DNA of 64,000 nucleotides. Source: Variovorax beijingensis. Its GTDB lineage: Bacteria > Pseudomonadota > Gammaproteobacteria > Burkholderiales > Burkholderiaceae_C. The notes beneath the pieces are model-generated. The model saw nothing but the letters and a program-made list of their open reading frames with translations. It was not told the origin of the DNA and searched no databases. Every line of letters starts with the position of its first letter. Position 1 is the first letter of the stretch. A program made the translations under genes and the position numbers. The stretch spans positions 1 through 64,000 of the forward strand of contig NZ_RXFQ01000015.1 of NCBI RefSeq assembly GCF_003951285.1, written 5' to 3'. Below, piece after piece: positions 9,005 through 17,585 of this stretch.

Positions 9005-9950
9005 AGGGATTGCCCAAGCTCGCGTGCTTGCCGTAGACACGATCAAACGCCGTCCGCAAGTGCTCGATCCCGATCCGAGTGACACCGTCATCAGCAGCAA
9101 TCAGCACGGCCTCGGTGACGAGCCGCTTGAACGCCCGCAGATTGCCACCAGTGGCTTTTTGCACTCGCGCCGCTTCGGCCTTCTCGGCGAGGAGGTCGAG
9201 GTTGAATCCTTTGCTCTGCCTTGCGAATGCCCTGACGAAGCCATGCCACATGGACCCGGCCTCGAACGATTGAAGGAGATGGCGTGCGCTGATCCGACTT
9301 GCGAGATGGAGATCCACACCGGTCAGATCGGCGAGATCCTCTCCACCGAACAAGGCAAGTCCCAAGGGCACTTCGTCCATCAGTTCCCTGAGGCAGTCGG
9401 TGACGTGATTGCCGTCTTCTGTACGGATGCGCATTCGGGTCTGAAGCAACAGGTGATGAGCCTCATCGACAAACAGGAGGCGCGTCCCTTTTTGCTTGAG
9501 AGCGTCGATCAGCACATTGCGTTTGACCCCCAGCGTATGCGCGTTGACGTTGGGAAAGGGATACCGAATCTGACGCAACAGGCTTCCGACGAGCTGCCCA
9601 ACCGTGGGCCGCTTGGAAAGTCGAACCGCCAATGCGCCATGTCCGACTTCGAACAGGTTTGAACTCGGCAATGAGCTGCGGAAATACCGGATCAAGGCCG
9701 TCTTTCCCGAGCCTGTAGGACCGCTCACGACGACACCCTGCTGCGTAGAGAATTCTCGACTGAGCTGGAACACGCGGTCGCAGCTCGACAAGATTTCCTT
9801 GAAGCCGGGGTGACTGACCATGATGCGATCAACCGGTATCGCGGCAGCCAGGGCGTGGGGGGTGTAGGTGAAAAGCCGCCTCGTGATGGTCTGCCGCTCC
9901 TCCTCGTCGGGCCAATCCACATCGCCTTCGTTGTCGTCGCGCGCGCTCAC
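8994..9950 (-). CDS. tnsC: TnsC/TniB-type AAA+ transposition ATPase
   Basis: The 318-residue AAA+ ATPase links target selection (TniQ) to the transposase. Walker A is SGPTGSGKTALIRYF near residue 78 and Walker B is TRLLFVDEAHHLLL near 160, as in the TniB/TnsC group. Length is close to TniB and shorter than Tn7 TnsC (555), so the long TnsC N- and C-terminal extensions are reduced. The start is a GTG whose last bases overlap the tnsB stop (GTGA). Together with tnsA and tnsB it makes a complete heteromeric cut-and-paste machine. Confidence 0.92.
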   Translation of the reverse strand: MSARDDNEGDVDWPDEEERQTITRRLFTYTPHALAAAIPVDRIMVSHPGFKEILSSCDRVFQLSREFSTQQGVVVSGPTGSGKTALIRYFRSSLPSSNLFEVGHGALAVRLSKRPTVGQLVGSLLRQIRYPFPNVNAHTLGVKRNVLIDALKQKGTRLLFVDEAHHLLLQTRMRIRTEDGNHVTDCLRELMDEVPLGLALFGGEDLADLTGVDLHLASRISARHLLQSFEAGSMWHGFVRAFARQSKGFNLDLLAEKAEAARVQKATGGNLRAFKRLVTEAVLIAADDGVTRIGIEHLRTAFDRVYGKHASLGNPYAE

Positions 9951-11920
9951 CGGAACCCCATGTCAAAAGCATCGAACTCCGGTACTTCGCCATCCACCCC
10001 TTCGGGTATGGGCACGATGTTCTCCGCGACAGGGGCCTCTTGCGGTCTGTCCGGACTAGATTTGGTAGAGCTCGGGAATCCCGCTGAAGTCAGGCCTGCT
10101 GCGCGAGCAGCCAGCAATGAGCTCTTGCGGTCCTTGGGGCGACTCGCATCCATCCAATGATCGTGCAGTCGCATGCGCGCTTCCCAAAGATCATCCACCG
10201 TCCCCTTGGTGCGTAGAACGGTGCGTTCGAATCGCCGGATCGTCAGATGCTGATTCCACGACAACCCGTTTGCGTAGTCGGCCCGGCGAGATGGACTTTT
10301 CACCCATTCGGTCAGGCGCTTAGGATGCTGGATGTAAAGATGGCCGATGTCGTCGGGATCCCATTTGCACAGCGTCTTGAAGTTGCCGCCGAACTCGCTC
10401 CGCCAGGGCAACAGTTCATCCGAACCGTAAGGAACACCGCGGAGATCCACGCTGCCTTGAGAAACAGTCAGGTGCGTCGATAACCCGGAAACGAGGCGCA
10501 AGTTCTCCATGCTTCCCGGATAGACAGCTGGAGGACACCGCTCCAACCCCTCTTGAAACAGATCCAAGGGCCGCGCCAACTTGCGCTCGTTGATCGTCAG
10601 CGGGTGCACTTCTGCGACGAACATCGTGAGACCCCTGACCAGGTCATCGAAACTGATCACGGCATCCTTGTAAGGATCGACACTGGTTGCGTTGGCGACT
10701 TGTCGATGCACTCGTCCACGCGCCAGCGTGAGAAAGTTGAGTTCGCCGAAGAAGCGCTCGACGTGTGGTTTCAGCCATGGTGTGCGCACCCTGCAGTAGG
10801 TCATGTCGATTCCAAGCTCCCAAGACATCCGCTGGAAGGCGTGGGAATGAAACTCAAGGCCGTTGTCAAGAATCCACTCATCGGCCAGTCCGTAAGACAG
10901 CCAGGGACGTGCCAACCCCAGCTCAGTCGTCAACTCATCTTTCGGAAGAACTGAGCTGCGCAGCACGCCTGAGACGCTGCTCACACCGGCGCCGTAAAAG
11001 CTGAGATAGAAGCCGAGTACGTAGCACGAGAAAGCATCGATCGCGACGGTCAACAGAGGCCGGCCGAGCGGTAGTCCAGTGCGGACACAAACAACGACAT
11101 AGTTCAGCGGAGTGTGATCCACCTCGACACGCTGGAGCGGATACGCCGCACCCGCGCCATCCATGGTTGTTCGACAAACCATGCGTGCTCGCCCATCGCC
11201 TTCGCGCGCGGCGATGCGGCGGTATGCGTCGATGTCCTTGACGCGCCGTGAAAGCGTCGTAAAGCTGACATTCGCTTCTGCTTCCTGCAGCTGCCCGTTG
11301 CACACCGCCATCTTCAACTCCCGTCTCAGACAATCATGTGCATGACGCAAGGAGTGACGATCACGGGTGAAGTAGGTTGCCTCCAGCGTTTGCGAAATGA
11401 GCTTCTCCACAACCCTCGGGAGACGACGCTGGCGGACCTGAACCTTGTTCAGACCCACTAGCGCAACGGGGTTCATTTCTGCTTTCTCATACGCGCGGAT
11501 CCAGCGCATGACTGCTGACGCTGACGGCGGGGAAGCGTCTCCACTGACCTCTGCAGTACGGCGAATCACATTGGCGATGCGGGAGCGCTGACCTCGGCTC
11601 ACGTGCGCAGCGCGTATTCCGCGGACATAGCGAAGGCGGTACTCGATTTGCTGTTGCCACTCCAATTTGAGTGCCGACACGTCTATCAACGCGGGCGGCA
11701 ATTTCTCGATCATTTGTCCCGAGCCGGTGCTCTCTGGGTCAAAAACGACCATCATCCGACCGCCCCAAATTCGCCGGATCAGTTCGGCCTCGCGCATATT
11801 CTGGACCCGACGCGTCAGCACTTCCTCCAGTTGCACGATCCCGTCAGGCAGTACTCTGACCAGTTCCAAACTGCGCTCACCACAACGCAGCGTCAAACCA
11901 ACTCTCAAGGCGAATTTCAT
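9947..11920 (-). CDS. tnsB: TnsB/TniA-type DDE transposase
   Basis: The 657-residue protein is the strand-transfer subunit. The catalytic core has the rve/DDE residues in VEVDHTPLN (first Asp), WILDNGLEF (second Asp) and KPHVERFFGELN (Glu). Upstream are helix-turn-helix type segments (ANVIRRTAEVSGDASPPSAS) used for end binding. A C-terminal beta-barrel-like segment and a basic tail follow, the tail probably contacting TnsC. The chosen start 11920 (MKFALRVGLTLRCGERSLEL) overlaps tnsA by 44 bases; the longer in-frame start reaches 11998 and looks spurious. It is the largest protein of the operon and shows no inactivating change. Confidence 0.92.
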   Translation of the reverse strand: MKFALRVGLTLRCGERSLELVRVLPDGIVQLEEVLTRRVQNMREAELIRRIWGGRMMVVFDPESTGSGQMIEKLPPALIDVSALKLEWQQQIEYRLRYVRGIRAAHVSRGQRSRIANVIRRTAEVSGDASPPSASAVMRWIRAYEKAEMNPVALVGLNKVQVRQRRLPRVVEKLISQTLEATYFTRDRHSLRHAHDCLRRELKMAVCNGQLQEAEANVSFTTLSRRVKDIDAYRRIAAREGDGRARMVCRTTMDGAGAAYPLQRVEVDHTPLNYVVVCVRTGLPLGRPLLTVAIDAFSCYVLGFYLSFYGAGVSSVSGVLRSSVLPKDELTTELGLARPWLSYGLADEWILDNGLEFHSHAFQRMSWELGIDMTYCRVRTPWLKPHVERFFGELNFLTLARGRVHRQVANATSVDPYKDAVISFDDLVRGLTMFVAEVHPLTINERKLARPLDLFQEGLERCPPAVYPGSMENLRLVSGLSTHLTVSQGSVDLRGVPYGSDELLPWRSEFGGNFKTLCKWDPDDIGHLYIQHPKRLTEWVKSPSRRADYANGLSWNQHLTIRRFERTVLRTKGTVDDLWEARMRLHDHWMDASRPKDRKSSLLAARAAGLTSAGFPSSTKSSPDRPQEAPVAENIVPIPEGVDGEVPEFDAFDMGFR

Positions 11921-12557
11921 GTGAAAGCTCCGAAGAATTTGAGGGGAAGACAAGACTGGAGTCATCGATAGCCAGTGACCTGGAGACCCGCACTGCACGT
12001 GCGGCGATCAGGTGCAGGACATCAACACGCGATGCCGCGCTTCGTTTCGCTAGCGACCCGATTGCCAAGCCGCGCGGACATTCGCCCACGCAGGCAAGGA
12101 GGCGAAGACGAGTGGCCGGGTCTATTCCGGATTTGCGGTACCGCAGGACAAGTGCCGCCCGTTCGTGCGCCTTGGCGCGCCGGATCGATATCTCGTCCAG
12201 TACCAAGAAATCCACTTGATGCGCTTTCAGCTCGGCGTGCGCATAGTCAAAAACGCCTCGATAGCGCTCGACGCGCGCTCTCAGCTTGATCTCGACGACG
12301 ACACGTGTTCCGTCAGCGTGCGTCACCAGGAAATCCGGGGTGTACCGGGGACCTGACGGCTGTTTGAGCTGGAAAGGCTGATGCCGCAGCCGAACAACGC
12401 TCGGACAGAGTGCGGCGCGCAATACGAAGTCGCGTTCAAGGGAAGACTCGCATTCCACCGGTTCCTCGAAGATGCCCGGCAGGTTCAGCCGGCGCACGGT
12501 TCGAATGGGCGAACGCGAGACCACCCTGCGCGCGGGCGCAAGGGAATCAAAGTCCAT
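11877..12557 (-). CDS. tnsA: TnsA-type endonuclease of a Tn7-like element
   Basis: TnsA makes the 5' cuts that let Tn7-like elements leave by true cut-and-paste. The 226-residue product shows the restriction-like catalytic set: Glu in ESSLERDF, Asp in YTPDFLV and the VVEIK motif, at residues about 40-90. A C-terminal helical part corresponds to the TnsC-contacting TnsA_C region. The start at 12557 has GGAG six bases upstream; an in-frame start at 12596 is possible. The presence of tnsA separates this element from Tn5053/Tn402-type relatives, which have only TniA, TniB and TniQ. Confidence 0.9.
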   Translation of the reverse strand: MDFDSLAPARRVVSRSPIRTVRRLNLPGIFEEPVECESSLERDFVLRAALCPSVVRLRHQPFQLKQPSGPRYTPDFLVTHADGTRVVVEIKLRARVERYRGVFDYAHAELKAHQVDFLVLDEISIRRAKAHERAALVLRYRKSGIDPATRLRLLACVGECPRGLAIGSLAKRSAASRVDVLHLIAARAVRVSRSLAIDDSSLVFPSNSSELSHEIRLESWFDAALW

Positions 12558-12613
12558 GGAGTTCTCCAGGCAAAGGAAGACCATCCCGACCTTCAAAAAA
12601 GTCGAGGCAATTC

Positions 12614-12722
12614 TTGACAGGGGGGGCTTCGCCGGAAGAAACTGCGGTTGTCTAGGCCGTTGGGGATTTCTTCAACGGAGGGAAGCGCCGCCAGCCGAAA
12701 GGTTGGGCGGCGTTTTTCTTTA
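12614..12722 (+). terminator. Rho-independent terminator preceded by hairpins, possible small RNA
   Basis: The plus strand carries a strong hairpin at about 12688-12713 (left arm CGCCGCCAGCC, GAAA loop, right arm GGTTGGGCGGCG with one bulge) followed by TTTTTC. Just upstream is a second stem, CCGTTG-N10-CAACGG (12658-12679), and a TTGACA box at 12614. No plus-strand gene feeds this terminator, so it either insulates the transposon end or closes a short RNA. The minus-10 match is weak. Confidence 0.55.
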
Positions 12723-13007
12723 CATAGCTATCTCCTCATTCTTGCGCGAGCGGGTGGGCTCGTCGGACCCAGTTTGCGTGTTAGCGGCGCGCTCTGCTGA
12801 CAGTTCGAGCATCTCGGCGATCTCTTCTGTCCAAGCAAAGATTCCGCGACGTCCTGGGAGGTTGAACACCAAAAACGGGAGCAGTCCTCTACCGTGCGCT
12901 GCATTGAGCGAGTTCGTCGATCGATAGTGCAGCACCTTGCAAAGTGCGACAGCATCCATCACGGGGCCAAATTCAGACCACAGTCGCTGTTTTAAGGTCG
13001 TATGCAC
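12720..13007 (-). CDS. Small putative helix-turn-helix protein at the transposon end
   Basis: The 95-residue product contains VMDAVALCKVLHYRSTNSLN followed by AAHGRGLLPFLVFNLPGRRG and FAWTEEIAEML. This resembles the winged helix-turn-helix of excisionase/AlpA-like DNA-binding proteins. I infer DNA binding; the family is not certain. It lies upstream of tnsA on the same strand and next to the probable transposon end, so it could regulate the transposition operon or assist end recognition. The C-terminal 30 residues are polar and probably disordered. Confidence 0.6.
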   Translation of the reverse strand: MHTTLKQRLWSEFGPVMDAVALCKVLHYRSTNSLNAAHGRGLLPFLVFNLPGRRGIFAWTEEIAEMLELSAERAANTQTGSDEPTRSRKNEEIAM

Positions 13008-13010
13008 GAT

Positions 13011-13102
13011 TCAACCTAGAAATCAGGAATTGAGAGAAATATCTTTTCTTCAATGTTCACTCAAAATTTCTAGGCTGTCTAGGTGATTTGGACCTGATTT
13101 GA
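13011..13102. mobile_element. Probable right end of the Tn7-like element
   Basis: Reading the minus strand from 13102 inwards gives TGTCA, then two near-identical stretches CAAATCAGG and CAAATCACC, then CCTAGACAG and CCTAGAAAT. An opposed CCTAGAAATCAGG lies at 13016-13028. Tn7-like ends start with TGT and carry several short TnsB sites, so the pattern fits. The 5 bases outside are CATCT. I could not find a matching left end in the window. Confidence 0.45.
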
Positions 13103-13424
13103 CACATCTAACAGCATGCTGAGCTTCGAATTCTTCGAGGAAGAAAAATACAAAGATTCGCCCGGCAATGGATATATCGAATTTGGGGGATCAATTTTAT
13201 CCGTTAGACATTGAATTCCATCGCATATATCAAATGACATTTAGCCGCTAAACCCCCGATGTCGCAATCCGACCTCGCCGTTCTGTCGTCCAACGGTCGC
13301 TCGCGCGCACGATGCATCGAAGGATTGCAGGCCGGGGGCGAGTGGACTCTGCCTCAAGGTAACATCTGCGTTACCTACAAGTTGTCCATAACGCGACTTT
13401 GCGTCGCATGCCCCAGGAGACCAA
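13103..13424. promoter_or_regulatory. Intergenic region with operator palindrome before the IetAS operon
   Basis: About 320 bases without a gene. The left part is AT-rich. At 13357-13376 lies the perfect inverted repeat AGGTAAC-N6-GTTACCT, 49 bases upstream of the regulator start. It is a good candidate operator for the HigA-like protein that opens the next operon. A clear minus-10 box was not identified. Confidence 0.5.
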
Positions 13425-13745
13425 ATGGCGCTCACGCGCGAGTTCAAGGAAACGATTCAGGCACGGGTGCGCGCAGACCGCCCGTTCCGCGACGCGCTCC
13501 TGCGCGAGGGAGTCGAGCACATGCTGAGTGGCGATGTCGAGTCCGGCAAGGCGGTGCTACGCGACTACATCAAGGCCACTGTCGGCTTTAAGCAGCTCGG
13601 GGCCGCAACCGGGGCGTCCGCCAAGAGTCTCATTCGAATGTTCGGTCCGCGCGGTAACCCGCAGGCGCGCAACCTGTTCGCCGTAATCAGTCATCTGCAG
13701 TGCGAAGCCGGGCTCACACTGCACGTGACGGCGCAACCGCAGTAA
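13425..13745 (+). CDS. HigA-like regulator heading the IetAS operon
   Basis: The 106-residue protein resembles antidote-type helix-turn-helix proteins: an N-terminal helical part (FKETIQARVRADRPFRDALL) and the segment VGFKQLGAATGASAKSLIRM typical of HigA-like DNA-binding domains. Translation starts at an ATG with AGGAG seven bases upstream. Its stop is 13 bases before the AAA+ ATPase gene, so it belongs to the same transcript. No partner HigB/RelE toxin gene is next to it, which suggests an autoregulator of the defence operon and not half of a toxin-antitoxin pair. The upstream palindrome is its likely binding site. Confidence 0.75.
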   Translation: MALTREFKETIQARVRADRPFRDALLREGVEHMLSGDVESGKAVLRDYIKATVGFKQLGAATGASAKSLIRMFGPRGNPQARNLFAVISHLQCEAGLTLHVTAQPQ

Positions 13746-13758
13746 GGCAGACCGAGCT

Positions 13759-14781
13759 ATGGCCCAAGCCGATCTTCTTGTAAGTCTCTTCCGCAGCGCC
13801 AGCAACGGCGACCAGCTCGGCTTTCGCCGGACGGCCCAGGCATTAATCGAAGAGGAACGCTCAAAGGGCCACCGCGTTCTCGCCACACGTCTTGTTAAGT
13901 CACTTGAACCCACAGTAGTGCCCATGAAGCCCACGGCCATCCCCAAACAGAACGGCCACGCCACGCCGCGCGAACTTTTCTTCGATGTGACGCCGGAGCG
14001 GAATTTGGAAAGCCTGGTCCTCGCTGACCGCGTTCGGGAACAGTTGACCGAATTCGTTGAGGAACAGCATCGGGCCGAGCTCTTGCACTCCCACAATCTG
14101 CGCGCGCGGAGCCGCGTCATGCTCGCGGGGCCGCCGGGCAACGGCAAGACAACGCTCGCGGAGGCGCTCGCCTCTGAGCTGATGTATCCGCTGCTTGTGG
14201 CACGCTACGACACGCTCGTCGGTAGCTTCCTTGGCGAAACGTCGAGTCGCCTTAGGCAGCTGATCGAATTTGCCAAAACACAGCGTTGTGTGCTCTTCTT
14301 TGACGAGTTCGAGACTCTTGGCAAAGAGAGGGGTGACACCCACGAGACAGGCGAGATTAAGCGTGTGGTGAGTTCGCTCCTCATGCAGATCGACGAGTTG
14401 CCTGACTACGTAGTGGTGGTCGCAGCAAGCAACCACCCCGAGCTTCTCGATCGGGCAGTCTGGCGCCGTTTCCAGCTACGGTTAGAGTTGCCTCTGCCGA
14501 CACGCCAGCAGCTTGCTCAGCAGATCGACGCAATCGGCAAGCGCTGCGAGGTCAATTTCGGCTATACGCCGGAGACGCTCGCCAAGCACATGCTTGGCCA
14601 TAATTTCGCGGAGGTGGAAGAGTTCTGTCTCGGCATTGTTCGTCGTGCCGTACTCGACCACCAGGACAGGAACGCGCTCGCGATCACAAAGCGAAAGCTG
14701 GAGGAGTGGCGCACCCGCCTGAAGCCCAAGACCATGAAGAACGAGACCGTCGCCAACGGCAATGGCGCCCGCGATGCCTGA
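13759..14781 (+). CDS. ietA: AAA+ ATPase of an IetAS system
   Basis: The 340-residue AAA+ ATPase has Walker A AGPPGNGKTT at about residues 123-132, Walker B CVLFFDEFE near 178 and sensor/arginine-finger region AASNHPELLDRAVWRRFQLR near 220-240. The fold is of the FtsH/ClpX-like class. The gene overlaps a subtilisin-like protease gene by 20 bases. An AAA+ ATPase paired with a subtilase is the make-up of IetA-IetS, first described for Ti plasmid stability/incompatibility and later as an anti-phage pair. The ATPase presumably senses or unfolds a target and licenses the protease. Confidence 0.85.
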   Translation: MAQADLLVSLFRSASNGDQLGFRRTAQALIEEERSKGHRVLATRLVKSLEPTVVPMKPTAIPKQNGHATPRELFFDVTPERNLESLVLADRVREQLTEFVEEQHRAELLHSHNLRARSRVMLAGPPGNGKTTLAEALASELMYPLLVARYDTLVGSFLGETSSRLRQLIEFAKTQRCVLFFDEFETLGKERGDTHETGEIKRVVSSLLMQIDELPDYVVVVAASNHPELLDRAVWRRFQLRLELPLPTRQQLAQQIDAIGKRCEVNFGYTPETLAKHMLGHNFAEVEEFCLGIVRRAVLDHQDRNALAITKRKLEEWRTRLKPKTMKNETVANGNGARDA

Positions 14782-17383
14782 ACGGCCACTCCTCGTCTTC
14801 CCGGTCGCCCGGCGGATTGAACCCGAAGCGGGCCGTCCGCGTCCGAGCAGCAAACCGCATTTCCCGGAGCGAGGTCGTCAGGTCGAGCGACTGGGACCGC
14901 AGTTGGCCAGTTTCCGCGAGGAGTTCCAGCGCTACAGCGCCAGTATCCAACGGACCGTCGACGGGCTGGAGCCCGAGACCGTCCTTGTGATCGAGATCGC
15001 CGGAAGCGTGAAGGACTTCAAGCAGGCGGTCGACAGCACCGAGGGTCTGGAGTGGCTGGGCGAATGGGATGCCGAAGTCGAAGCTGACGATGACTTCTAC
15101 GAGGTCAATGATAGAGGCGAGCGTCGACAGGTGCCTGTCTCGGGCAGGCTCTTCATTTCCATGGTTAGCGAGGCAGGCATGCGTGAGTTGCTTGGCCTAT
15201 GGGACATGTGGCAGCGAGGCCAGGCCCTGCCGCGCAGGCGCACCAAGTGGCGTGACGTCTTCGCTCAGACGCGTGTCATTCGCCGTTGGGGTATTCAGGA
15301 AACGCTCGACGAGACTGGCATGCTCGAGCGCTGGCGCGAACTCGTCGAGCCGCTCGATAATGACTCGATCGTAGCCTGCCAGATCGAACTCTTCTACCGG
15401 CAGCGCCCCGAGAGGCGGCGCGGCAATGAAGATGCCATCCGCAGGCTGACGGCCGAGCTTGATGGGGTGCCCCTCGGCGGGTTCATCGACATGGCGCCAA
15501 TCAACTTCCATGCAGTGAAGGTCGGATTGCCAGCAGGCCGCGTACGGGATCTCATTGGCGCGCTTGACGCCGGCCAGGTCGATGTCGACGCCCAGCTCTT
15601 CAACTTTCAGGGCGTCATGTACTTCCGCCCTACCGGGCAGGCGATCCCGTCCGACGGGCAGGCAACGCCCGAAGAAGTGGCGTTTGAGGCCGCGGAGGAA
15701 GTGGCGCCACCGGTCGTGGCCATTCTGGACGGCGTCCCCAGCATCCAGCATGCGGCGCTCCGTGGGCGAGTGCAGCTCGATGATGCATTCGACCTCGCGC
15801 GGCTCTATCAGACAGGCGAGCGACGACACGGTTCGTCGATGGCTTCGCTGATCATTCATGGCGAGCAGCCTGGTGGCGGTAGCGCCCTCTCCCGGCAGAT
15901 CTATCACATCCCCGTGCTCCAGCCCGACGAGTATGCGAGAGGCTTTGGTCATCGCCGGGAGCATGTTCCGGACACAGCGTTCCTGGAAGACCGCATTGAA
16001 CGAGCAGTTCGCCGGATGCTGGAAGGCGACGGAGACTTGGAGCCTCAGGCACCCGGCGTCAAGATCATCAACCTATCGATCGGCGATCCCGACCGTCCCT
16101 TCATTCGTTCGCCAAGCCCTCTGGCAAGGCTCCTCGACTACCTCGCCTGGAGATACAAGGTCCTCTTCTGCGTGAGCGCCGGCAACTACACCGGGCCCAT
16201 TGATCTTGGCATGACACACGTCGCGTTCTCGCTATTACCGCCAGCCGAGCGCCACGCGACGGTGGTCCGGGCTATCAGCAATCAGTTGAGTGCGAGGCGG
16301 CTCCTGGCACCGGCCGAAGCACTCAACGTCATCACAGTCGGAGCTCTCCATACCGACGAGTCGGGAGCCTATGTGCCTGGCCTGCGCGCAGACCTCATCG
16401 ACCAACCCAATGTCTTCAGCCCGGCAACGCGCTTCGGCCACGGCTTCAGGCGCTCGATGAAACCTGAGGTATTCCTGCCCGGAGGCAGACAGCTCTATGA
16501 CACGCCCCTAGTAGCAGGACATAGCTACATCCCATCGCTTCAGTTTCGGGCTCCGGGACAACGCGTTGCTTTTGATAGCGACGCGCCCGGCGAGTTGAGC
16601 CACACCGTGTATACGCGCGGGACCAGCAACGCAGCGGCGCTGGCCACACGCGCTGCAGCGGTTGTCCATGAGGCGCTCGCGGAGCTTCGGACGGTCGACG
16701 GTCGGCCGTTGCCGGCCGACAAAGCGAGCGTGGTCATCAAAGCGTTGCTCGTTCATGGCGCAAGGCATGACGAGGGGACGGCAGGCCTTCTCCGAGCGTC
16801 GCTACGTACCCCCGCGAACGGCCGGAAGTTTCGCGAGATCACCGGTCGCTATCTTGGTTACGGCGCGCTCGATATTCAGCGGGTGCTTGAATGCACGGAG
16901 CAACGTGGAACCCTTGTCGCCTGCGATGACATCAGTGAGAACGAGATTCACGAGTATCGACTGCCCGTGCCGGTGGAACTTTCAGCCAGCAGCCTTTGGC
17001 GGCGCCTTGTTGTGACCTTAGCTTGGTTCTCGCCGATGAACTTCGCCCATCGCAACCTGCGCGAAGCGCGGCTTGGGGTGCAGCCTCTCGGAAAATGGGA
17101 AGAGGTGCCACTGCGGCTTGGCCGCGTCAATGCCGATCACAATCAGGTCTTGCGCGGCACCGTGCAGCACGAGGTGCTTGAGGCAAATGATCTCATCGCC
17201 GCAATCGTGGACGGCGACACCCTAACCCTCCGGGTCACGTGCAAGGCGGACGCGACGGCGCGCCTTGACGAACAGATTCCTTACGCGCTTGCCATCACTC
17301 TCGAAGTGAGTGAGGGTGTGGCTGTACCTATCTATACCCGCCTGCGTGAAGGCATCCGCCAGCAGGTGAGAGTAGCGGCGTGA
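14762..17383 (+). CDS. ietS: Subtilisin-like serine protease of an IetAS system
   Basis: The 873-residue protein contains an S8 peptidase domain in its middle. The triad is visible: Asp323 in VAILDGVP, His356 in RRHGSSMASLI and Ser622 in RGTSNAAALATR, all intact. About 310 residues before the domain are charged and helical; about 230 after it look beta-rich (VVTLAWFSPMNFAHRNLR). No signal peptide is seen, so it acts in the cytoplasm, unlike secreted subtilases. It overlaps the ATPase gene by 20 bases, indicating coupled synthesis. The start may also be the ATG four codons later. No inactivating change is seen. Confidence 0.87.
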   Translation: MAPAMPERPLLVFPVARRIEPEAGRPRPSSKPHFPERGRQVERLGPQLASFREEFQRYSASIQRTVDGLEPETVLVIEIAGSVKDFKQAVDSTEGLEWLGEWDAEVEADDDFYEVNDRGERRQVPVSGRLFISMVSEAGMRELLGLWDMWQRGQALPRRRTKWRDVFAQTRVIRRWGIQETLDETGMLERWRELVEPLDNDSIVACQIELFYRQRPERRRGNEDAIRRLTAELDGVPLGGFIDMAPINFHAVKVGLPAGRVRDLIGALDAGQVDVDAQLFNFQGVMYFRPTGQAIPSDGQATPEEVAFEAAEEVAPPVVAILDGVPSIQHAALRGRVQLDDAFDLARLYQTGERRHGSSMASLIIHGEQPGGGSALSRQIYHIPVLQPDEYARGFGHRREHVPDTAFLEDRIERAVRRMLEGDGDLEPQAPGVKIINLSIGDPDRPFIRSPSPLARLLDYLAWRYKVLFCVSAGNYTGPIDLGMTHVAFSLLPPAERHATVVRAISNQLSARRLLAPAEALNVITVGALHTDESGAYVPGLRADLIDQPNVFSPATRFGHGFRRSMKPEVFLPGGRQLYDTPLVAGHSYIPSLQFRAPGQRVAFDSDAPGELSHTVYTRGTSNAAALATRAAAVVHEALAELRTVDGRPLPADKASVVIKALLVHGARHDEGTAGLLRASLRTPANGRKFREITGRYLGYGALDIQRVLECTEQRGTLVACDDISENEIHEYRLPVPVELSASSLWRRLVVTLAWFSPMNFAHRNLREARLGVQPLGKWEEVPLRLGRVNADHNQVLRGTVQHEVLEANDLIAAIVDGDTLTLRVTCKADATARLDEQIPYALAITLEVSEGVAVPIYTRLREGIRQQVRVAA

Positions 17384-17507
17384 ACAGGGTACAGGGTGGC
17401 GGACCGGATAAGCCTATTACGCTCCTGTTCTCAGCTCGAGCGCTGTGGGCGCGATTGCTACCAACAGAGAGAATGCCCACCCGCACCGGCCCGACTGCGG
17501 AACGCCA
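17384..17507. other. Short intergenic stretch ending in the IS66 target duplication
   Basis: Positions 17500-17507 read GAACGCCA and are repeated exactly at 21748-21755, bracketing the IS66 composite. No other feature is seen here. Confidence 0.8.
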
Positions 17508-17585
17508 GTATGCGTCCGGCCAAGTCATCTTGAACTGAAGAGAAACGGCGGCAACGATCGCGTCCACGTAACTTAGGTGGACGCG

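Noticed and set aside
12002..13260. CRISPR array or cas genes linked to the Tn7-like operon
   Set aside because: No regularly spaced repeats of 25-40 bases and no Cas-like frame were found in the window; the end repeats are short and irregular.
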